A DNA stretch of 48,861 bases from Caldilineaceae bacterium (GCA_026989655.1 JALSIX010000118.1:1-48861), one strand, 5' to 3'. Counted from the stretch's first letter, positions 37,358 through 45,840 are shown. The notes: generated from the sequence alone by a model not told the origin. Numbers and translations: made by a program.

Positions 37358-38083
37358 ATGGCACGTGGACCCGAAGCTGCCCGTCCCCGCACCGAAGGCA
37401 GTCAGAACCGGGTGCGGGTTCAGGATACCGGCCCCGATCTGCCCCAGATGCTGAGAGAGCTGTGGCGGCAGGATCCGGCCTTCGGCCACGGCATCCACAT
37501 GCGCTCCCTGGGCCCGGGGAGCGTCGTGGCCACCCCGGAGGAACTGCGCAGCCACATGTACGTCCTGATGGAGGGGAAAGTCCACCTGGTGTGCACCAAC
37601 CGGGAGGGGCGCCGCTTCGTGGTGACCACCCTGGAACCTGGGGCGGTCTTCGGCGAGGGCGCCCTGGACATGCCCGGGGACCCCACGGTCTTCGCGGAGG
37701 CCGCCACAGAGGTCACCCTGTGGGCCATCCCCGAGACAGAGGCCCAGAACATGGCCATCCAGTACCCCATCCTGGGATGGGGCATGCTCCAGACCTACGG
37801 TCGTCGCCTCCTCCAGATCGAGGACAACCTGGAGGACGTGGCCTACCGGAAGCTGCCGGAGCGGCTGGCGGGGCTCCTGGTGCGGCTGGCCCAGGAGCAC
37901 GGAACCGTCATCCACGGGGTGAGCCACCAGTCCCTGGCCGATCGCCTGGGGACCTATCGAGAGACCGTCAGCGCCATCCTCCGGGACTTCAAGCGCAAGG
38001 GCCTGGTGGAGCTCGGATACCGCCGCATCCAGATCCGGGATCTGGGCCGACTGAAGGAGATCGCGGGGATCTGGGACGGCTAG
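37358..38083 (+). CDS. Crp/Fnr family transcription regulator
   Basis: 241 residues. Cyclic-nucleotide-binding-like beta-roll domain (SHMYVLMEGKVHLVCTNREG, LEPGAVFGEGAL) and a C-terminal winged helix with VSHQSLADRLGTYRETVSAI, the Crp recognition helix region. The beta-roll lacks an evident cysteine set for Fe-S (not Fnr), and the E-x6-R-(S/T) cAMP pocket is not obvious, so the ligand is unknown. The start at 37358 has AAAGGA upstream; a possible 59-residue extension is low-complexity. It stands upstream of a sugar ABC operon but is separated by a terminator hairpin. Confidence 0.88.
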   Translation: MARGPEAARPRTEGSQNRVRVQDTGPDLPQMLRELWRQDPAFGHGIHMRSLGPGSVVATPEELRSHMYVLMEGKVHLVCTNREGRRFVVTTLEPGAVFGEGALDMPGDPTVFAEAATEVTLWAIPETEAQNMAIQYPILGWGMLQTYGRRLLQIEDNLEDVAYRKLPERLAGLLVRLAQEHGTVIHGVSHQSLADRLGTYRETVSAILRDFKRKGLVELGYRRIQIRDLGRLKEIAGIWDG

Positions 38084-38116
38084 CCTCGAGAGCTCGCCGG
38101 TCCCGAAAAGGGGCAT

Positions 38117-38153
38117 GCAGAGGGGCCAATGCCTGAGGCATTGGCCCCTCTGC
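38117..38153 (+). terminator. Perfect 17-bp hairpin after the crp-like gene
   Basis: Arms 38117-38133 and 38137-38153 pair over 17 bp with a TGA loop. TGTTATC follows, only a weak T-tract. Confidence 0.7.
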
Positions 38154-38259
38154 TGTTATCGACACCTCCCGTTCGTCTTCCCTTCCCTCTCCCCTGGCCC
38201 CTGTCTCCCCTCCACCGTCGTCTCGGGTAGACCGTCGCTCACCGCGGAGGGGCCACGCG

Positions 38260-38271
38260 GGAACGCGTTCC
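38260..38271. promoter_or_regulatory. LacI-type operator-like palindrome
   Basis: GGAACGCGTTCC, a perfect 12-bp palindrome with a central CpG as in LacI/GalR-family operators. It lies about 100 bp upstream of the ABC operon promoter. No LacI gene is in view. Confidence 0.35.
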
Positions 38272-38273
38272 GG

Positions 38274-38307
38274 GCGCGGGAGGGCCGGGGCGTCGACCCT
38301 CCCGCGC
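38274..38307. other. Inverted repeat upstream of the sugar ABC operon
   Basis: Perfect 11-bp arms GCGCGGGAGGG (38274-38284) and CCCTCCCGCGC (38297-38307), 12-nt spacer. The remainder of 38154-38367 shows no gene. Confidence 0.45.
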
Positions 38308-38367
38308 CTCCGGGAGTTCAGGTTCCGGGGGGGTTCAAACGTGCCAGGGGGGGGGTTTCAGACGTGG

Positions 38368-38397
38368 TTGACAGCCTGATTGCCCGCATGCTAGGAT
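38368..38397 (+). promoter_or_regulatory. Promoter of the sugar ABC operon
   Basis: TTGACA (38368-38373), 18-nt spacer, TAGGAT (38392-38397). It leaves a leader of about 145 nt before the binding-protein gene. Confidence 0.7.
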
Positions 38398-38547
38398 CTC
38401 ATCGAGCGGGACCTCTCCCCCAGGTCTCCGGCGATCGAACGGCCTATTGTCCCGTGTCGGATCGGGTCAACGGCGCGATTCCTGGCCGAGGCCCATCCTC
38501 TACGGCAGTTCCGAGGCTCCATCCATCAACACAAAGGAGGACTGTCC

Positions 38548-39888
38548 ATGACCAGAGAACGTCGTTCGATCCTGTTGGCCGTCGCACTGGTCCTTGTGCT
38601 GGTGTTGGCTGCCTGCCAGGCCCCCGCGGCGCCCCAGGCCTCGCAACCGGCCCAGGAGGAGCAGCCTGCAGCCGAGGAGGCCCAGCCCGCGGAGGAGGGC
38701 GGCGAGAACGTGCTGGAGATCTTCAGCTGGTGGACGAATCCCGGCGAGGCGGACGGCCTGGCCGCGCTCTTCGAGATCTACCGGCAGCGCCACCCGGACG
38801 TGGAGATCATCAACGCGACGGTGGCCGGCGGTGCAGGCACAGATGCCAAGGCCGTGTTGAAGACCCGGATGCTGGGCGGCGATCCTCCGGACAGCTTCCA
38901 GGTCCACGGCGGCCAGGAGCTGCTGGCCAACTGGGTGGTCACCGACTACATGGAGCCCATCACCTTCCTCTACGAGGAGGAGGGCTGGTTGGACAAGTTC
39001 CCCCAGGCCCTGCTGGACATGGTCACCTATGAGGGGGAGCTCTACTCCGTGATAGTGAACGTGCACCGGGGCAACGTCCTGTGGTACAACACGGCCATCT
39101 TCCAGGAGAACGGCCTGGAGCCCCCCAGGACCTTCGACGACTTCTTCCAGGTGGCCGAAGCGCTCCAGGCCGCGGGCATCACCCCCCTGGCCATGGGCGG
39201 CAAGGATCGCTTCGAGGTCGCGCACCTGTACGAGGACGTGCTGCTGGGCGCGCTGGGCCCGGACGGCTACCAGGGCCTGTGGGATGGCAGCGTGGCCTGG
39301 ACCAGCGACGAGGTGCGGGCGGCCACGGAGCTCTTCAGCCGCATGCTGGACTACACCAACCCGGACTACTCCGCGGTGAGCTGGGCCGAGGCCGCGGGCA
39401 TGGTGGCCGACGGCAAGGCGGCCATGAACATCATGGGCGACTGGGCCGCGGGCTACTTCATCAACACCGGCCGCACCCTGGGCGAGGAGATCGGCTACGT
39501 GCCCTCCCCGGGCTCCGAGGGCAGCTTCATGGTGGTGAACGACTCCTTCGGCCTGCCCAAGGGCGCGCCGCACCGGGAGAACGCGATCAACTGGCTGCGG
39601 GTGGTGGGCAGCCGGGAGGGCCAGGAGGCCTTCAACCCCAAGAAGGGCTCCATCTGTGCCCGCATCGACTGTGACCCCGACGTCTTCGGCGCGTACCACC
39701 AGTTCTCCATGGACGACTTTGCCTCCAACGCGCTGGTCCCCAGCGCGGTCCACGGCTCCGCGGCGCCGGACGCGTTCGCGGCCACGGTCCTGCTGGACGC
39801 CACCCTGAACTTCGTGGTGGACCGGGACATCGACCTCCTCCTGGAGACCCTGCAGCAGGCCGCGGAGGAGACCTACCTGGGCCAGTAG
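38548..39888 (+). CDS. Extracellular solute-binding lipoprotein, family 1 (sugar ABC transporter)
   Basis: 446 residues. AAAGGAGG precedes the ATG. The signal peptide ends in the lipobox LAAC, followed by a Pro/Gln/Glu-rich tether. Family 1 features include EIFSWWTNPGEADGLAALFE, NVLWYNTAIFQENGLEPPRT and NIMGDWAAGYF. It captures a sugar or oligosaccharide outside the membrane for the two permeases downstream. Aromatic residues near the binding cleft (WW, WYN, DWAAGYF) fit a carbohydrate. The specific sugar is unknown. The ATP-hydrolysing subunit is not encoded here and is probably a shared MsmX-like protein. Confidence 0.92.
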   Translation: MTRERRSILLAVALVLVLVLAACQAPAAPQASQPAQEEQPAAEEAQPAEEGGENVLEIFSWWTNPGEADGLAALFEIYRQRHPDVEIINATVAGGAGTDAKAVLKTRMLGGDPPDSFQVHGGQELLANWVVTDYMEPITFLYEEEGWLDKFPQALLDMVTYEGELYSVIVNVHRGNVLWYNTAIFQENGLEPPRTFDDFFQVAEALQAAGITPLAMGGKDRFEVAHLYEDVLLGALGPDGYQGLWDGSVAWTSDEVRAATELFSRMLDYTNPDYSAVSWAEAAGMVADGKAAMNIMGDWAAGYFINTGRTLGEEIGYVPSPGSEGSFMVVNDSFGLPKGAPHRENAINWLRVVGSREGQEAFNPKKGSICARIDCDPDVFGAYHQFSMDDFASNALVPSAVHGSAAPDAFAATVLLDATLNFVVDRDIDLLLETLQQAAEETYLGQ

Positions 39889-39932
39889 CCCTCTGAACGG
39901 CACCCTCTCTGGGCAGAGGGAAGAGCGCGGTT

Positions 39933-39970
39933 CCATGTGGAGCGGGTGGCCAGTCCCCCGCTCCACATGG
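39933..39970 (+). terminator. Intercistronic attenuator-like hairpin after the binding-protein gene
   Basis: Perfect 14-bp stem 39933-39946/39957-39970, 10-nt loop, then CTTTTG. Such elements commonly let the binding protein be made in excess over the permeases by partial termination or 3' mRNA protection. Confidence 0.65.
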
Positions 39971-40005
39971 CTTTTGCCGCCCCCACGGTCTGTGGAGGAA
40001 TCCCC

Positions 40006-40989
40006 ATGGCACGGACGACCGCCTTGCCCCGCATCCGAGCGGCCTCACGGCGTTGGGATTGGGAGCGGATCATCCCCATCCTCATGATCTCCCCCTCGAT
40101 CATCGCCATCGCCATCTTCGTCTACGGCTTCATCGGCTGGACGGGGTATGTCTCCATGACCAAGTGGAACACCCTGCTCCCGGACTACACCTGGGTGGGC
40201 CTGGAGAACTACCGCCGGATCTTCCAGGACGTCCGCTTCCAGGCCGACATCCGCAACACCGTTGTCTTCACCGTCGTCTTCATCGCCGGCTGCCTGGCCC
40301 TGGGGCTCACCCTGGCCATCCTGCTGGACCAGCGGATCCGGGGGGAGAACACCCTGCGCAGCATCTACCTCTTCCCCATGGCCCTCTCCCTCATCGTCAC
40401 CGGCACCATCTGGCGCTGGATCTTCTTTCCGGGAAACTACCCCGCGGACCCCTCGGGCATCAACCTGATCCTGGCCAAGGTGGGGCTGGAGGGGCTCCAG
40501 TGGGGTTGGATCACGGATCCCACCATCTGGCCCGGCTCCCGACCGGAATGGCTGAAGGTGAAGCTCCTGGTGCCTTTGGCCCTGCTCCCCATGACCCTGG
40601 CGGCCATCTGGCAGATGTCCGGCTTCACCATGGCCATGTACCTGGCCGGCCTCCGGGGCATCCCGGATGAGCTGAAGGAGGCAGCCCGGGTGGACGGCGC
40701 GTCCGAATGGCAGATCTTCCGCCTCATCGAGCTGCCCCTGCTGCGGCCCATCACCCTGAGCGCGGTGATCATCCTGGGCCACTTCTCCCTGAAGGTCTTC
40801 GATCTGGTCATGGCCATGACCGGTGGCGGCCCGGCCTTTGCCACGGACATGCCCGGGGTCAACATGTACTACACCGTGTTCCAGGGCAATGCCTTCGCCA
40901 AGGGTTCGGCCATCGCCATGATCATGCTCATCCTGGTGGCGTTGCTCATCGTGCCCTACCTCTACTCCAACCGCCAGGAGGAGATGTGA
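40006..40989 (+). CDS. Sugar ABC transporter permease, MalF-type
   Basis: 327 residues with six membrane helices. The cytoplasmic EAA loop EAARVDGASEWQIFRLIELP couples to the ATPase. Family pattern: YTWVGLENYRRIF after helix 1, GLTLAILLDQRI and MALSLIVTGTIWRWIF. ATG 40006 is chosen for GGAGG about 7 nt upstream; an in-frame ATG at 39937 lies inside the hairpin and is unlikely. A 2-bp gap to the next permease gene shows tight coupling. Confidence 0.93.
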   Translation: MARTTALPRIRAASRRWDWERIIPILMISPSIIAIAIFVYGFIGWTGYVSMTKWNTLLPDYTWVGLENYRRIFQDVRFQADIRNTVVFTVVFIAGCLALGLTLAILLDQRIRGENTLRSIYLFPMALSLIVTGTIWRWIFFPGNYPADPSGINLILAKVGLEGLQWGWITDPTIWPGSRPEWLKVKLLVPLALLPMTLAAIWQMSGFTMAMYLAGLRGIPDELKEAARVDGASEWQIFRLIELPLLRPITLSAVIILGHFSLKVFDLVMAMTGGGPAFATDMPGVNMYYTVFQGNAFAKGSAIAMIMLILVALLIVPYLYSNRQEEM

Positions 40990-40991
40990 CC

Positions 40992-41840
40992 ATGATCCGG
41001 CGCCTCACCCTGACGCGGGCCCTGGTCTACGGGGTGCTCCTGGCCTTCGCGATCTACTACCTCTTCCCCCTCTACCTGGTCTTCGCCACCAGCTTCAAGC
41101 GCTTCGCGGACGTGAGCCTGAGCACCATGTGGGACTGGCCCAGCCCCATCTCCTTGGAGAGCTTTGCCCAGGCGTGGAACGGCCGCCCCGAGGCCAACAT
41201 CCGGGGCATCGGCGATGGGTTCCTGAACAGCGTCCGCATGGTGGTCCCGGCCACGGTGATCTCCTGCATCCTGGGTTCCCTGAACGGCTACGTGCTGTCC
41301 AAGTGGCGTTTCCGAGGCTCCGAGACCCTCTTCACCCTGATCCTCTTCGGCATGTTCATCCCCTACCAGAGCATCCTGATCCCCCTGGTGCGCTTCCTCC
41401 AGTCCATCCAGCTCTACGCGACCATCTCGGGGCTGGTCCTGGTCCACGTGGTCTACGGCATCCCCATCACCACCCTCATCTTCCGCAACTACTACGCAGG
41501 GGTGCCCAACGAGCTGGTGGAGGCCGCCCGGATCGACGGGGCCAACTTCTTCCGGATCTACCGCAGCGTGCTGTTGCCCCTCTCCATCCCAGGGTTTGTG
41601 GTGGTGGCCATCTGGCAGTTCACCCAGATCTGGAACGAGTACCTCTTCGCGGTGGTCATCTCCAGCACCCGGGCCCAGCCGGCCACCGTGGCCCTCCAGA
41701 ACATGGGGGGAGGGCAGTTCACCGAGTACAACGTCCAGATGGCCGGCGCGCTGATCGTGGCTGCCCCCACCCTCCTGGTCTACGTCCTGTTGGGACGGTA
41801 CTTCCTGCGGGGCCTGCTTGCCGGAGCCATGAAAGGATGA
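40992..41840 (+). CDS. Sugar ABC transporter permease, MalG-type
   Basis: 282 residues, six membrane helices. EAA loop EAARIDGANFFRIYRSVLLP, the MalG-like FGMFIPYQSILIPLVRFLQS and the C-terminal QFTEYNVQMAGALI are present. It pairs with the MalF-type subunit to form the membrane channel. Its stop codon overlaps the next gene's ATG (ATGA). Confidence 0.93.
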   Translation: MIRRLTLTRALVYGVLLAFAIYYLFPLYLVFATSFKRFADVSLSTMWDWPSPISLESFAQAWNGRPEANIRGIGDGFLNSVRMVVPATVISCILGSLNGYVLSKWRFRGSETLFTLILFGMFIPYQSILIPLVRFLQSIQLYATISGLVLVHVVYGIPITTLIFRNYYAGVPNELVEAARIDGANFFRIYRSVLLPLSIPGFVVVAIWQFTQIWNEYLFAVVISSTRAQPATVALQNMGGGQFTEYNVQMAGALIVAAPTLLVYVLLGRYFLRGLLAGAMKG

Positions 41841-42535
41841 ACCCATCCCCGCGCGGCCCAGAGACCTGGGAACAGCTCCATGCTCGGGTGGTGGCCTGCC
41901 GGGCCTGCCCCCGACTGGTGGCCTGGCGGGAGGAGGTGGCCCGCACCAAGCGACGGGCCTACCGGGACTGGGAGTACTGGGGACGGCCCGTGCCGGGGTT
42001 CGGGGATCCCGAGGCCCGGCTCCTGGTCGTGGGGCTGGCGCCCGGAGCCCACGGCGCCAACCGCACAGGCCGGATGTTCACCGGCGACGGCTCCGGGGAC
42101 TTCCTGTACCCGGCCCTGTACCGGGCCGGCTTCGCCAGCCAGCCCCACTCCCGTTCCCGGGAGGACGGCCTGACCCTGAGGGACTGCTACATCTCCGCGG
42201 TGGCCCGGTGTGTCCCCCCACAGAACCGCCCCACGGCCCAGGAGCTGGCCAACTGCCGGGCCTTCCTGGTGGCCGAACTCCACCTCCTCCGGCGGCTTCG
42301 GGTGATCCTGGCCCTGGGCCGGATGGCCTTCGACGGCACCCTTCGGGCCCTGGGGCAGATGGGCCACGCCGTCCCCCGGCTGGCGTTCCGCCACGGCCAG
42401 GTCTACCCCCTGGGGGAGGCGCTGCCCACCCTGGTGGCCTCCTACCACGTGAGCCGCCAGAACACCCAGACGGGCCGCCTGACCGTGGCCATGTTCGACC
42501 AGGTGTTGGCCACCGTCCGGGAGCTGCTGGGCTGA
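41837..42535 (+). CDS. Uracil-DNA glycosylase, family 5 (UDGb)
   Basis: 232 residues. Motif GLAPGAHGANRTGRMFTGDG is diagnostic for family 5 UDGb, which removes uracil (and in some members hypoxanthine) from DNA using a motif without the usual catalytic Asp/Asn. Cysteines in ACRACPRL, SAVARCVPP and ELANCRAF fit the four-cysteine 4Fe-4S cluster. The second motif ASYHVSRQNT is present. UDGb is mainly found in thermophiles and actinobacteria. It overlaps the sugar permease gene by 4 bp, so transcription seems tied to sugar import. Confidence 0.93.
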   Translation: MNPSPRGPETWEQLHARVVACRACPRLVAWREEVARTKRRAYRDWEYWGRPVPGFGDPEARLLVVGLAPGAHGANRTGRMFTGDGSGDFLYPALYRAGFASQPHSRSREDGLTLRDCYISAVARCVPPQNRPTAQELANCRAFLVAELHLLRRLRVILALGRMAFDGTLRALGQMGHAVPRLAFRHGQVYPLGEALPTLVASYHVSRQNTQTGRLTVAMFDQVLATVRELLG

Positions 42536-42541
42536 CGCGAG

Positions 42542-42565
42542 AAGACGGCCCCAAGGGGCCGCCTT
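42542..42565. terminator. Hairpin between convergent UDGb and EtfD-like genes
   Basis: Stem of about 10 pairs, 42542-42552/42555-42565, centred on CGGCCCC-AA-GGGGCCG, with one mismatch. No T-tract. Confidence 0.5.
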
Positions 42566-42600
42566 CGGCTTGGAGATCCCGGGAACGGAGGCCGGCCAAC

Positions 42601-44628
42601 TCATGAGGGCTCGGGGAGGTTCTCCGCGATCAGCTCCACCACATCCTTGACCACCACCCCCTCGTCCGCGGCCTTGGAGGCGTCGGTGAGCATGGTGAGG
42701 CAGAAGGGGCAGCCCACCGCGATGGTGCCCGCGCCGGTCCGGCGGGCCTCCTCGTACCGCTCCTGGTTGACGGCCTTCTGGCCCGGCTCCTCCTCCTTCC
42801 ACATCTGGCCCCCGCCGGCGCCACAGCAGAAGCTCTGGCGCCCATGTCGGGGCATCTCCTCCAGGCGGATGTTGCCGGCCTGGAGCACCTGTCGGGGAGC
42901 GTCCACGATGCCGTTGTGCCGCCCCAGATAACAGGGGTCGTGGAAGGTGACCTTGCCCTCGGGCACGAGCTCGTAGGAGAGCTGGCCGGACGCGATCAGC
43001 TCCGAGAGGAGCTGGGTGTGGTGGATCACCTCGTAGTGGCCGCCGAACTGGGCATACTCCTTGCCCAGGGTGTGGAGACAGTGGGGACAGGTGGTGACGA
43101 TGCGTTTGGGCCGCACCTGGTTGAGGGTCTCGACGTTCATCTGGGCCAGCTCGTAGAAGAGGTACTCGTTGCCCGAGCGTCGGGCCGAGTCCCCGGTGCA
43201 GGTCTCCTGCTCGCCCAGCACCGCGTAGTTCACCCCAGCGTGGTTGAGCACCTTGGCCAGGGCCTGGGCTGTCTGCCGGGCCCGGGGGTCGTAGGAGGGG
43301 GCACAGCCCACCCACCACAGGATGTCCGCGTCCGGGTTCTGGTCCACCGTGGGCACGTCCAGGCCCTGGGCCCAGGCCATGCGGTCGCCCGCGCTCTGGT
43401 TCCAGGGGTTGCCGTTGCGCTCCATCCCCCGGTAGGCGGCCTGGAGCTCGTGGGGGAACCGGTTCTCCACCAACACCTGGTAGCGCCGCATGTAGAGGAT
43501 GTCGAACATGGGCTCGTTGCCCACCGGACAAATCTCCACGCACGCGCCGCAGGCCGTGCACGCCCACACCGCGGATTCGCTGATCGCGTACTCCAACAGG
43601 GGCGGCGTCTCCTGGCCCTGGGCCAGGGCCTCCACATGTTGGTTGATGAAGTAGCGCTTGTTGATCTCCAGTGCAGAGGGGGAGAGCTCCTTGCCGGTGG
43701 TGTAGGCCGGGCAGACGTCCTGGCATCGGTTGCACATGATGCAGGCGTAGGGATCGACCAGATGGGTCCAGTGGAGGTCCTCCAGCCGGGCCACGCCGAA
43801 GACCTCCCGGGTCTCGTCCTCGAAGTCCTCCGGGTCCAGGGTGCCCAGGGAGGTGCGGCGGGGCTTGGTGAGGAAGTTCACCCCGGACATGATGAGGTGG
43901 AAGTGTTTGCTGTAGGGGAAATAGGGGATGAAGGCCAGGATGAGCCCCAGGGCTCCCCACCAGCCCACGTGCTGCCCGATGCGGAGGGCGGTCTCCCCCA
44001 TGCCGCTCCACAGCAGGCTCACCGCGCTGGCAAAGGGCTGGGACGGATCCCCGTGGCCGGTCTCCAGCCGCTCCAGGGCCACGGCAAAGCTCTCGCCCAG
44101 GAAGCGAAAGCCCACGTGGAAGAGGATGAACAGCCCCACGATGAGGGAGTCCCGTTGGATGCCGCCCTGGCGCACCTTGTCCACCAACACCACCCCTGAG
44201 TGATAGCCGAGCTCTCGGGCGTGGAGGACAAAACGGCGCACCAGGAAGTAGAGCATCCCCACCAGGACGGAGACGCTGAAGAGGTCTGCCAGGAAGCGGT
44301 ACGCGTTGCCGATGGCCCCGCGCCCCAGAAAGGTGATGGGGAAGTAGCCTTGGAGCAGATCGCCGAAGTTGACCAGGAAGTAGAAGACGAACCCCCACGC
44401 GATCATGGCGTGGAAGACATCTGTGGCCCGACGGATCTTCCAGGTGGGCCGCAGGGTCAGCCAGGTGAGGGCCGCGTCCACCAGACGTGCCACCAGCTCC
44501 CCGCGGGTGGGGAACTGGCCCTGCCCCCGGCGCACCACCTGGTAGACCTTGCTGAAGTTGCGGTAGCCGTAGTAGAGGGCCCCCACGGCCACCACCAAGA
44601 AGAGGACCTTCTCGACCAGGGTGAGCAT
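42601..44628 (-). CDS. Membrane-bound Fe-S oxidoreductase, EtfD/HdrD-like
   Basis: 675 residues. N-terminal third: five or six membrane helices with paired histidines (VFHAMIAWGFVFYFLVNFGD, KHFHLIMSGVNF) as in NarI-like cytochrome b domains. Then two 4Fe-4S motifs, CIMCNRCQDVCP and CTACGACVEICP. The last part has two CCG domains (GCAPSYDPRARQ, CTGDSARRSG, TTCPHCLHTLGK; HDPCYLGRHNG, FCCGAGGGQMW, GCPFCLTML), giving an HdrD-type catalytic cluster. This matches EtfD-type ETF:quinone oxidoreductases that feed electrons from fatty-acid or other oxidation to menaquinone. No etfAB is adjacent. The start at 44628 has GAGGA upstream. Confidence 0.88.
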   Translation of the reverse strand: MLTLVEKVLFLVVAVGALYYGYRNFSKVYQVVRRGQGQFPTRGELVARLVDAALTWLTLRPTWKIRRATDVFHAMIAWGFVFYFLVNFGDLLQGYFPITFLGRGAIGNAYRFLADLFSVSVLVGMLYFLVRRFVLHARELGYHSGVVLVDKVRQGGIQRDSLIVGLFILFHVGFRFLGESFAVALERLETGHGDPSQPFASAVSLLWSGMGETALRIGQHVGWWGALGLILAFIPYFPYSKHFHLIMSGVNFLTKPRRTSLGTLDPEDFEDETREVFGVARLEDLHWTHLVDPYACIMCNRCQDVCPAYTTGKELSPSALEINKRYFINQHVEALAQGQETPPLLEYAISESAVWACTACGACVEICPVGNEPMFDILYMRRYQVLVENRFPHELQAAYRGMERNGNPWNQSAGDRMAWAQGLDVPTVDQNPDADILWWVGCAPSYDPRARQTAQALAKVLNHAGVNYAVLGEQETCTGDSARRSGNEYLFYELAQMNVETLNQVRPKRIVTTCPHCLHTLGKEYAQFGGHYEVIHHTQLLSELIASGQLSYELVPEGKVTFHDPCYLGRHNGIVDAPRQVLQAGNIRLEEMPRHGRQSFCCGAGGGQMWKEEEPGQKAVNQERYEEARRTGAGTIAVGCPFCLTMLTDASKAADEGVVVKDVVELIAENLPEPS

Positions 44629-44791
44629 AGATGTCCTCGCTTCGATCCTCGCTTCGAATGGCCGATCTTCTCGTTCTTCGGGGAGTCCCGACCCGAGACC
44701 CCAGGCCGCGACGTGCTTCCCGTGGTCTCCCCATACCAGCCCCGGGTTCTCGAACCGTTGTGCCGGGGTTGAAGCCCGGGTGGGCTCCGTT

Positions 44792-44819
44792 ATTGTAACA
44801 AAGTTCAAACAGAGTGCAA
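44792..44819 (-). promoter_or_regulatory. Promoter of the EtfD-like gene
   Basis: On the minus strand, TTGCAC (44814-44819), 16-nt spacer, TACAAT (44792-44797). It sits in an A/T-rich patch in the 322-bp divergent gap 44629-44950. Confidence 0.6.
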
Positions 44820-44853
44820 CTGAAATGTCCATCCCAACCCGGGCCTGCGCGGG

Positions 44854-44859
44854 TATAAT
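44854..44859 (+). promoter_or_regulatory. Probable -10 of the ferritin promoter
   Basis: TATAAT in the context GGGTATAATGG, 91 nt before the ATG. No clear -35 at 15-19 nt. The divergent EtfD-like promoter is 35 bp upstream. Confidence 0.5.
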
Positions 44860-44950
44860 GGAACTTGGGCATGCGATCCATGCCCGCACCGGGGAGCTCT
44901 CTCCATGTGCCGGGCCCCCTTTCAATCGACCCTCACAAGGAGGTGGAAAG

Positions 44951-45469
44951 ATGTTGAGCGAACGGATGCAGCGGGCCTTGAACGAGCAGATCAACCGAGA
45001 GCTGTTCTCGTCCTACATCTACCTGGCCATGGCCACCCACTTCGAGGAGAAGAGCCTGGACGGCTTCGCCCAGTGGATGTACGGCCAGAGCCAGGAGGAG
45101 TACGGCCACGCCATGCGCATCCTGCGCCATGTGCTGGAACGGGGCGGCCACGTGGAGCTGGGAGCCATCGAGGCCCCACCCGCGGAGTTCGGCAGCCCCC
45201 TGGAGATCTTCCGACAGGCCCTGGACCACGAGCGGAAGATCACGGGCCACATCCACGACATCTACCGGCTGGCCGTGGAGGAGCGGGACTACGCGGCCCA
45301 ATCCCTCATGGAATGGTTCGTCAACGAGCAGGTGGAGGAGGAGGACACGGTCGGACGGATCGTGGACCAGCTCGACCTGGCCGGCGACGATCGGGCCGCC
45401 ATCCTCCTGCTGGACAAGGAGCTGGGCCAGCGCCCCCAGGGCGGCGAGAGCGCCCCGTCGGCCCCGTGA
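44951..45469 (+). CDS. ftnA: Non-haem ferritin
   Basis: 172 residues, start preceded by AAGGAGG. Four-helix bundle of FtnA type: NEQINRELFSSYIYLAM (first ferroxidase Glu), SQEEYGHAMR (Glu and His of site A), HERKITGHIHDIY, and WFVNEQVEEEDTV (site B). It oxidises Fe(II) and stores it as a mineral core in a 24-mer. No bacterioferritin haem Met is apparent. The C-terminal tail (RPQGGESAPSAP) is longer than in E. coli FtnA. It stands upstream of an iron-type binding protein gene. Confidence 0.95.
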   Translation: MLSERMQRALNEQINRELFSSYIYLAMATHFEEKSLDGFAQWMYGQSQEEYGHAMRILRHVLERGGHVELGAIEAPPAEFGSPLEIFRQALDHERKITGHIHDIYRLAVEERDYAAQSLMEWFVNEQVEEEDTVGRIVDQLDLAGDDRAAILLLDKELGQRPQGGESAPSAP

Positions 45470-45609
45470 TCCATCCTTCCCGACCCCGGCTCCAGGGAAC
45501 GAATCCCCGACCCATTCCCGGGATCGCCCCGTGGAGCCGGGGCCGCTCCCCGACAACCCGGATGTCCCGTGGGCTCCCCCTGGAGCAGCCCCATGGGGCA
45601 CCGCCCCCA

Positions 45610-45631
45610 GAGGTTAAACCCATTTAACCTC
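45610..45631. promoter_or_regulatory. Inverted repeat between ferritin and Fe-binding-protein genes
   Basis: GAGGTTAAA-CCCA-TTTAACCTC, perfect 9-bp arms, in an A/T-rich patch. It could be an operator for a metal-responsive repressor or a weak terminator. The rest of 45470-45728 shows nothing. Confidence 0.4.
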
Positions 45632-45728
45632 CACGCCTAAAGGCCTTTTCACCGCGGCTGAAGCCGGACACAGGCCGCCGTTCACCGCCACCGTACCCGG
45701 CACCTCCGGTTGGCCCCCCAGAACCCCC

Positions 45729-45757
45729 TTGAAATCGGTTCTCCCTTCTTGTACCCT
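45729..45757 (+). promoter_or_regulatory. Promoter of the Fe-type binding-protein gene
   Basis: TTGAAA (45729-45734), 17-nt spacer, TACCCT (45752-45757); leader of about 110 nt. Confidence 0.55.
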
Positions 45758-45840
45758 GTTTCACGAAGTGGTCTCCGGATCCATCCGTGCGACCCGGTCC
45801 CCGCACCGTGTCGCGCTTCGGCCGCTTGAACGTCCGTTTG

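Noticed and set aside
41780-44881. Minus-strand frame of over 1000 codons overlapping the EtfD-like gene
   Set aside because: Out-of-frame shadow of the true EtfD-like gene, rich in Gly/Pro/Arg.
45610-45631. Classic DtxR/IdeR box
   Set aside because: AGGTTA/TAACCT half-sites are present, but the spacing is 8 rather than 3, so I only call it an inverted repeat.
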